A stretch of 49,096 bases of DNA from Nemertoderma westbladi (Eukaryota > Xenacoelomorpha > Nemertodermatida > Nemertodermatidae), in contig JAUCBJ010008136.1 in the NCBI GenBank assembly GCA_032718475.1, positions 1 to 49,096 of the forward strand. Reading direction: 5' to 3'. Of the stretch, positions 44,433 through 49,096 are shown piece by piece. The notes beneath the pieces are model-generated. The model was not told the origin of the DNA. It saw only the letters and a program-made list of their open reading frames with translations, and did not search any database. Position 1 is the first letter of the stretch. Each line of letters begins with the position of its first letter. Position numbers and translations under genes: made by a program.

Positions 44433-45009
44433 GACAATTTGTAGGCTGAGCTGTTGTCTGATTGTTGTTAAGTCTGAACGGATTGCAGTGTGTGTAGAGC
44501 CTCTGTCCGATAAAGAACGGTTAGGAAGTAGGGGCAGCCAAAGCTGTAAGGTAAACCCCCAACTAAAGAATAAGTCGTACTACTGGGTTAGAACGCATAC
44601 TACCTAATCATTTCGGAGTCTGCATGTCCTGTAGTTTATTTAGGCTTGAGAGTAGTCTGCCATCGTTTAGTCTGTACTTTGTTTGTGTAGTCTGTACAGG
44701 TAGCGTATAATATTTATTTAGATAATTTGTAGGCTGGATAGTTGTCTGGCTGTTGTTAGGTCTGAACGGATTGCAGTGTGTGTAGAGCCTCTGTCCGATA
44801 AAGAACGGTTAGGAAGTAGGGGCAGCCAAAGCTGTAAGGTAAACCCCCATCTAAAGAATAAGTCGTACTACTGGGTTAGAACGCATACTACCTAACCATT
44901 TCGGAGTCTGCATGTCCTGTAGTTTATTTAGGCTTGATAGTAGTCTGTCAGTATTTGGTCTGCATTTTGTTTGAGTGGTTTGTACGCGTAGCGTAATATT
45001 TATTATTCA
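44433..45009 (+). repeat. 288-bp tandem duplication upstream of BEL/Pao gag
   Basis: Two copies, from 44433 and 44721, share long identical blocks such as GTCTGAACGGATTGCAGTGT and TCTGTCCGATAAAGAACGGT; identity falls toward their 3' ends. The position 1.3-1.9 kb before the gag ATG suggests an LTR or leader, where tandem promoter or enhancer units are common. LTR limits and primer site could not be fixed since the 3' LTR is outside the window. Confidence 0.75.
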
Positions 45010-46322
45010 GAGTTTATGCGATTATTCGCAACATTCATTCCCCAAGTTTGTTCCTACAATAATTGTGTTTGTTATACATACCGCTATAGTTAAATTAACC
45101 CCGGTACTACACGGGCTGCTTGGCGTAGGTAAAGACTGGTGATTTTGTGCACTGGTCACTCCAGCAGATGCCGTGGTTCTTTTAGCTGTTCAAGTATATT
45201 TAACTACTGATTATCTGTTGTATAAGTGCTCGTACCTAATTTAGGGTTTAGTGTACAGTGCTTTCCGAAGGTAATTAGTGTGTGGGCATTATATTTGTGT
45301 TGTAAAGTGGTTGATAGGCACGTTCGATTAGCTCTATTAACTTCTAGGTAGGAACACTCCGTGATACATAACGTAGTACCTATAGCGATACGGCTATAGG
45401 TCGTCAGGCGGTGGTATTTTCCTATCTGGATAACGCAGTGTATTTACTACTACTTATTATTTTCAAATACCGTAGTACCCTGTCCGTTGTAATAACCAGA
45501 TTCTAACCCTTTGTCAGGCTGGTTTGTAGACTTCTTGTAAAATTACCCTAAAATTTCGTATTTTGTGTTTTTTGTAAATTTTTGTGTTTATTTAGAGATT
45601 GTAATCTCAACCCGAATCGTACGTAATTTGTAGTATTAAGTAACTTAGGTAAATTAGAATTATTTGTTTTAGTGTCCTATAAGTAACACTTCACTGAAAG
45701 CGCACCGCTTTGTGTAGTGATTACTCCCCAGAAATAATAACATTTATTTCAAACATTGACAAAACCCATTAAAACGGGTATATATATATTATAAATCAAA
45801 TCTAACGATTTATAAATAGTAGGCCTACCATACAACCATTAGGTCTCAATATCAGTTGGACTACTGCTCAAATAGCGGTAATAAAGTAAGTAAAGTAACC
45901 AAGTAACCCTAAAATTCAGAAATTCAGTTATTTAAAATAATTGATATACCGGTATTTACGATAGGCCTATTATCTTTATTTCTATAAATTTCGGCTGAAA
46001 TTATACCAGTACTTGTAATTAATTCTAGCCCAGAATTATATATACTACAAACTGTAAGCTGTATACCGGTATTCCCGATAGGCCTATTATATATTTATGT
46101 ATATTTGTGCTAAAATTACCTACCGGTATTCTGTGATAAACTAGTCTGTAATAATACTTATATATATATTATAAGCATACCGGTATTCTAATATATTATA
46201 TATATATTACGCTACACTGAGTAGCAGTATCGGTAATTAATTACTAGGCTAACAGTGATACTGAATTACTAGACTTGCTTAAACTGTAATATAGCAGTAG
46301 GCATTCAACTGTACAATCAAAC
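45010..46322 (+). other. BEL/Pao leader region
   Basis: No ORF. Rich in ACCGGTA and TAGGCCTA words and TATATA tracts. It presumably holds the LTR end, primer-binding site and 5' UTR of the element, none of which I could locate. Confidence 0.35.
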
Positions 46323-49096
46323 ATGTCTGACTCACAACAAACATTGTCAGATAGTCTCTTAGAGGGTGTTAGAATGAGTATTAGACTTAGACAGCGTCTT
46401 AAAAGGATCTGTGACCAAGATCAAAGTATGGAACATCCCAGACCAAAGTCTAAGTCCCCTCCTACTGTGCGAAAGATCATCCCTCAAGTAGTGGTATCAG
46501 ACCCTAGGCTAGTCCAACATCGTAGGTCTATCATAGGCACTCGAGCTCAGGTCAAGCGGGACCAAGAAGCAGCGGAACCTCAACAACCCGCGAGCCAAGA
46601 ACTTACTTCTCAACGGCCCGATAGCTCCAGTAGTTCGGATACTGTTGAGCGGACGCCCGAATGCGGAGCGAAGATGGCGGATAAGGTTTATGATGAGCGG
46701 CCAACCTATGAAGAATCAACCGACGCCACTTCTTCTCAAGAAGAAAGCGAAGTGACACCAGAGAAACCGCATAAGAGGGATGCTATTGACATCTATCTGT
46801 CAGACTATCAACGCTTTGTAGGAGATGAAGAGTTGAGGAGAAGGCTGGAGGGGCTTAGCCCTAATAGTGAAGGAACCAAGCTTGTGCTGGACGCAATCGA
46901 TGCGGAAATGTTAGCCGCGAACCAAGCTAAATTCGATGAACAACTCCGCATCGCTAGAGACCAAGAAGAAAGGGTTAAGAAAAAACGCATAGAAGACAGA
47001 AAGAAAGCAGCAGTAGCAGCTGCAGAAGCCGAAAGGAAGGCAGCCGAAGAGGAAAGTAAGGCAGCCGAAGCGGAAAGAAAAGCGGCAGCGGCAGAGACAG
47101 AAGCGAAAAGAAAGGCAACCGAAAGGGAAAGAAAAGCGACAAAGGCAGCGGCAGAAGCGGAGAGGATAGCGGCTGAAGAGATTGCCCAATTGGAATTGGA
47201 AAATATTCAGGAGAATCAAGACTGCATAAATAAACAGTTAACAGCTAGTAATATGCAGATGATGAATCGATCTACTCCCAAAAGACAGGGATATACATCA
47301 TCTGAGGAAGGCGATACCACCGATACTGAAGGCAAAGGAAATAGATCTCGTCTAAGCAGACATAGAAGAACATCCCACCGTCAGAAATTGCCTGATTTGC
47401 CTCCAGCTGTTAGAAGGCAACTAAATAACACCAACTTAGGTAGTACAGAACCCACAGACCAAATAATTAAAATAGAAAGACTCCCTACTATAGTAGATGA
47501 GCCTGAAATAATTAGGCCTGTTCTTGAAATCACCCCTTCGGTGATAGACACACCTGTGCTCCCTGAAGTTACCTCTAAATTCCCTCTGCACAGCACTAAG
47601 CTACCTGTGCCCAGTAGAACAGCCCATGAGGCAGTTCAGGTCCTGGACCCCGAGCGAAATATTCCTGATTTGTCGCCCGTTGTCCCTCGTCCGCCCGCTA
47701 CAACGTTGGCGACTCCCGCTTCGGCGGTCGAATGGGTGGATGAGAGACGGCGGGGGATGGATCTCCTGCTCGGGCAGATGCAGGAGACCGTTCAGCAATT
47801 CAAGGGCACAGTAAGGGAAAGTAGGTTAGAGTTGCAAAAGGTGCAGCAAAGTATCGCGTTAGAACGCGATAAATTAGTGAACACACAAAAGGGTATACCA
47901 CCACCCCCTGTAACAATGTGTCAACCCGTTAGGTCTGAAGTATCTCATGCGCAAGGTGTGGAGCCTACACGCATATATACTGCTAGTGAAGTAGAAACTC
48001 CTATAGTGAACCCTATTAAGAGTAATCATAGACCTGTTGATAATGACATTCCCTATAGACCTGATCATAATCCGAGAAATTTATATACCGATAACTCGAT
48101 ATTAAATAACACGATGGCCCAAGAAAGTTTTACGCGTCAAATGGCTAGAACCGAAGCCCGGCAAGCGGTAAAGGTGGGAGAGATCGTCAAGTTCAATGGA
48201 GATGAGATGAAATGGTTACCTTTTAATGAATATTACAAAGATAACATACAGAACTCTGTACTATCTAATGGAGAGAAACTTAGATTCCTCATAGAGTGCT
48301 TGGAAGGATCTCCCAAGTTAATGGCGTTAAAGTTTATTGGACATCCAGACGGATTAAGACAAGTTTGGGATACACTAAACATCAGGTATGGTAATAGGAA
48401 TAACATAGCTGGGTATTTGTATGCAAAGTTGGTAGCGCCCCGAAAGTTTATTAGCAGCGGGATTATAGAGTTTTCCGATGAAATTCAGGAGATCTGCAGA
48501 CAATTAGATTGGCTAGGTAAGTCTCATGAGTATCAGAGTGCTATGGTTATTAGAGCAGTGGCTTCTACTTTACCGAAGGGTGGAGTAGGTACACGCTGGG
48601 ACAAAAAGGTGTTATACATGATGGAACAACAACAACGAGACCCTACCATGACTGATCTCATGACATTCTTGGATGGCGAAGTGAAATTACAGCTCATAAA
48701 GCAGTCCAGAGAGAAGACATCGGAAAACAAGGTAAGTGAGAAACCCGTCTCCAGGAGAAAGGTAACGCCAGTGTGTTATACCGACGATGGCGAAAGCCAG
48801 ACTTCTCAAGGAGAGGACAGCGGAAAAGACACTGAAAGATCTTATGATGGCCATAAAATGCCTAAAGATCAGGTAAGTAAATCCAAGTCTCGACCCAATG
48901 ACAGAAGGGAACCGGTACAAAAAAACCTTCCTACGTCTCCTAAAAGAATTCAGGTGAGAAAGCCCGAGGAAAGAACAAGTGTGCACCACATAGCACAGGT
49001 TAAAGTAAGTAACATCAAGCCGAAATGTGTGCTGTGCGACGGGCCCCACCGTTTAAATGCGTGTGATAAATTCCTGAGGAAATCACTAAAGGATAG
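46323..49096 (+). CDS. BEL/Pao retrotransposon gag (gag-pol N-terminus), runs off the window
   Basis: From ATG 46323 one frame stays open for 924 codons to the edge. Residues 1-200 are Ser/Pro/Glu-rich. About 200-300 is a long Ala/Glu/Lys/Arg coiled coil (repeats of AEAERKAA type). A second short coil follows near 475-520. Residues about 620-795 hold the DUF1759-type gag domain (VKFNGDEMKWLPFNEYYKDN; LEGSPKLMALKF; MTFLDGEVKLQL). At 902-915 lies the BEL-type zinc knuckle CVLCDGPHRLNAC, followed by FLRKSLKD. Protease and polymerase should follow outside. The N-terminal extension before the gag domain is long for this family. The reading frame is undamaged. Three GTAAGT words occur in frame between domain and knuckle. 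Confidence 0.85.
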   Translation, partial: MSDSQQTLSDSLLEGVRMSIRLRQRLKRICDQDQSMEHPRPKSKSPPTVRKIIPQVVVSDPRLVQHRRSIIGTRAQVKRDQEAAEPQQPASQELTSQRPDSSSSSDTVERTPECGAKMADKVYDERPTYEESTDATSSQEESEVTPEKPHKRDAIDIYLSDYQRFVGDEELRRRLEGLSPNSEGTKLVLDAIDAEMLAANQAKFDEQLRIARDQEERVKKKRIEDRKKAAVAAAEAERKAAEEESKAAEAERKAAAAETEAKRKATERERKATKAAAEAERIAAEEIAQLELENIQENQDCINKQLTASNMQMMNRSTPKRQGYTSSEEGDTTDTEGKGNRSRLSRHRRTSHRQKLPDLPPAVRRQLNNTNLGSTEPTDQIIKIERLPTIVDEPEIIRPVLEITPSVIDTPVLPEVTSKFPLHSTKLPVPSRTAHEAVQVLDPERNIPDLSPVVPRPPATTLATPASAVEWVDERRRGMDLLLGQMQETVQQFKGTVRESRLELQKVQQSIALERDKLVNTQKGIPPPPVTMCQPVRSEVSHAQGVEPTRIYTASEVETPIVNPIKSNHRPVDNDIPYRPDHNPRNLYTDNSILNNTMAQESFTRQMARTEARQAVKVGEIVKFNGDEMKWLPFNEYYKDNIQNSVLSNGEKLRFLIECLEGSPKLMALKFIGHPDGLRQVWDTLNIRYGNRNNIAGYLYAKLVAPRKFISSGIIEFSDEIQEICRQLDWLGKSHEYQSAMVIRAVASTLPKGGVGTRWDKKVLYMMEQQQRDPTMTDLMTFLDGEVKLQLIKQSREKTSENKVSEKPVSRRKVTPVCYTDDGESQTSQGEDSGKDTERSYDGHKMPKDQVSKSKSRPNDRREPVQKNLPTSPKRIQVRKPEERTSVHHIAQVKVSNIKPKCVLCDGPHRLNACDKFLRKSLKD

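Noticed and set aside
46808-49049. Minus-strand ORFs opposite the BEL/Pao gag
   Set aside because: They are shadows of the undamaged plus-strand gag frame.

Overview
The window is eukaryotic nuclear DNA: AT-rich, intron-containing, with GT-AG spliced exons of an extracellular multidomain protein inside a dense mixture of retrotransposons, DNA transposons, a foldback element and minisatellites. Mosaic PAN/EGF proteins with phase-1 EGF exons, BEL/Pao, Gypsy, non-LTR and Harbinger elements together, and frequent AGGCCTA and ACCGGTA words suggest a marine invertebrate, perhaps a deuterostome such as an echinoderm. That placement is an inference, not something the sequence proves.

Layout. 0-1 kb: GC-rich, retroelement-like antisense ORF split by an in-frame TGA. 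1.9-2.3 kb: array of 32-bp units built on a perfect palindrome. 3.2-4.3, 9.4-10.7 and 37.9-39.1 kb: three 5'-truncated copies of one non-LTR retrotransposon with a (TAG)n tail. 5.8-6.3 kb: broken Cys-rich gene related to transposon-associated zinc-binding proteins. 6.6-7.75 kb: terminal-inverted-repeat element holding a nested SINE with an 8-bp target duplication. 8.56-29.8 kb: host gene on +, read as signal peptide, PAN/Apple, small linker exon, TSR-like exon, two calcium-binding EGF exons and a galactose-binding-like exon. Its introns carry the second non-LTR copy, a Gypsy element (13.74-18.02 kb), the large foldback element (19.35-24.82 kb) and several minisatellites.

29.8-42.9 kb: a second SINE, broken Harbinger Myb/SANT and transposase genes, the third non-LTR copy (with its catalytic Asp lost), and an unassigned GC-rich coding-like block ending in a Lys/Arg-rich tail. 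42.9-44.2 kb: a roughly 1.2-kb sequence that is a diverged inverted copy of 26.2-27.5 kb. 44.4-49.1 kb: the 5' part of a BEL/Pao retrotransposon, with a tandemly duplicated leader and a gag ORF open to the window edge.

Only the multi-exon PAN/EGF gene looks like host coding sequence; nearly everything else is mobile or repetitive. The strongest candidate for something undescribed is the 5.5-kb foldback element. It combines TAA-flanked terminal repeats, two kilobase-scale palindromes with many TGTTCTAGAACA sites, and a 1.9-kb array of 57-bp units. All calls come from reading the sequence by eye; no database search was made.
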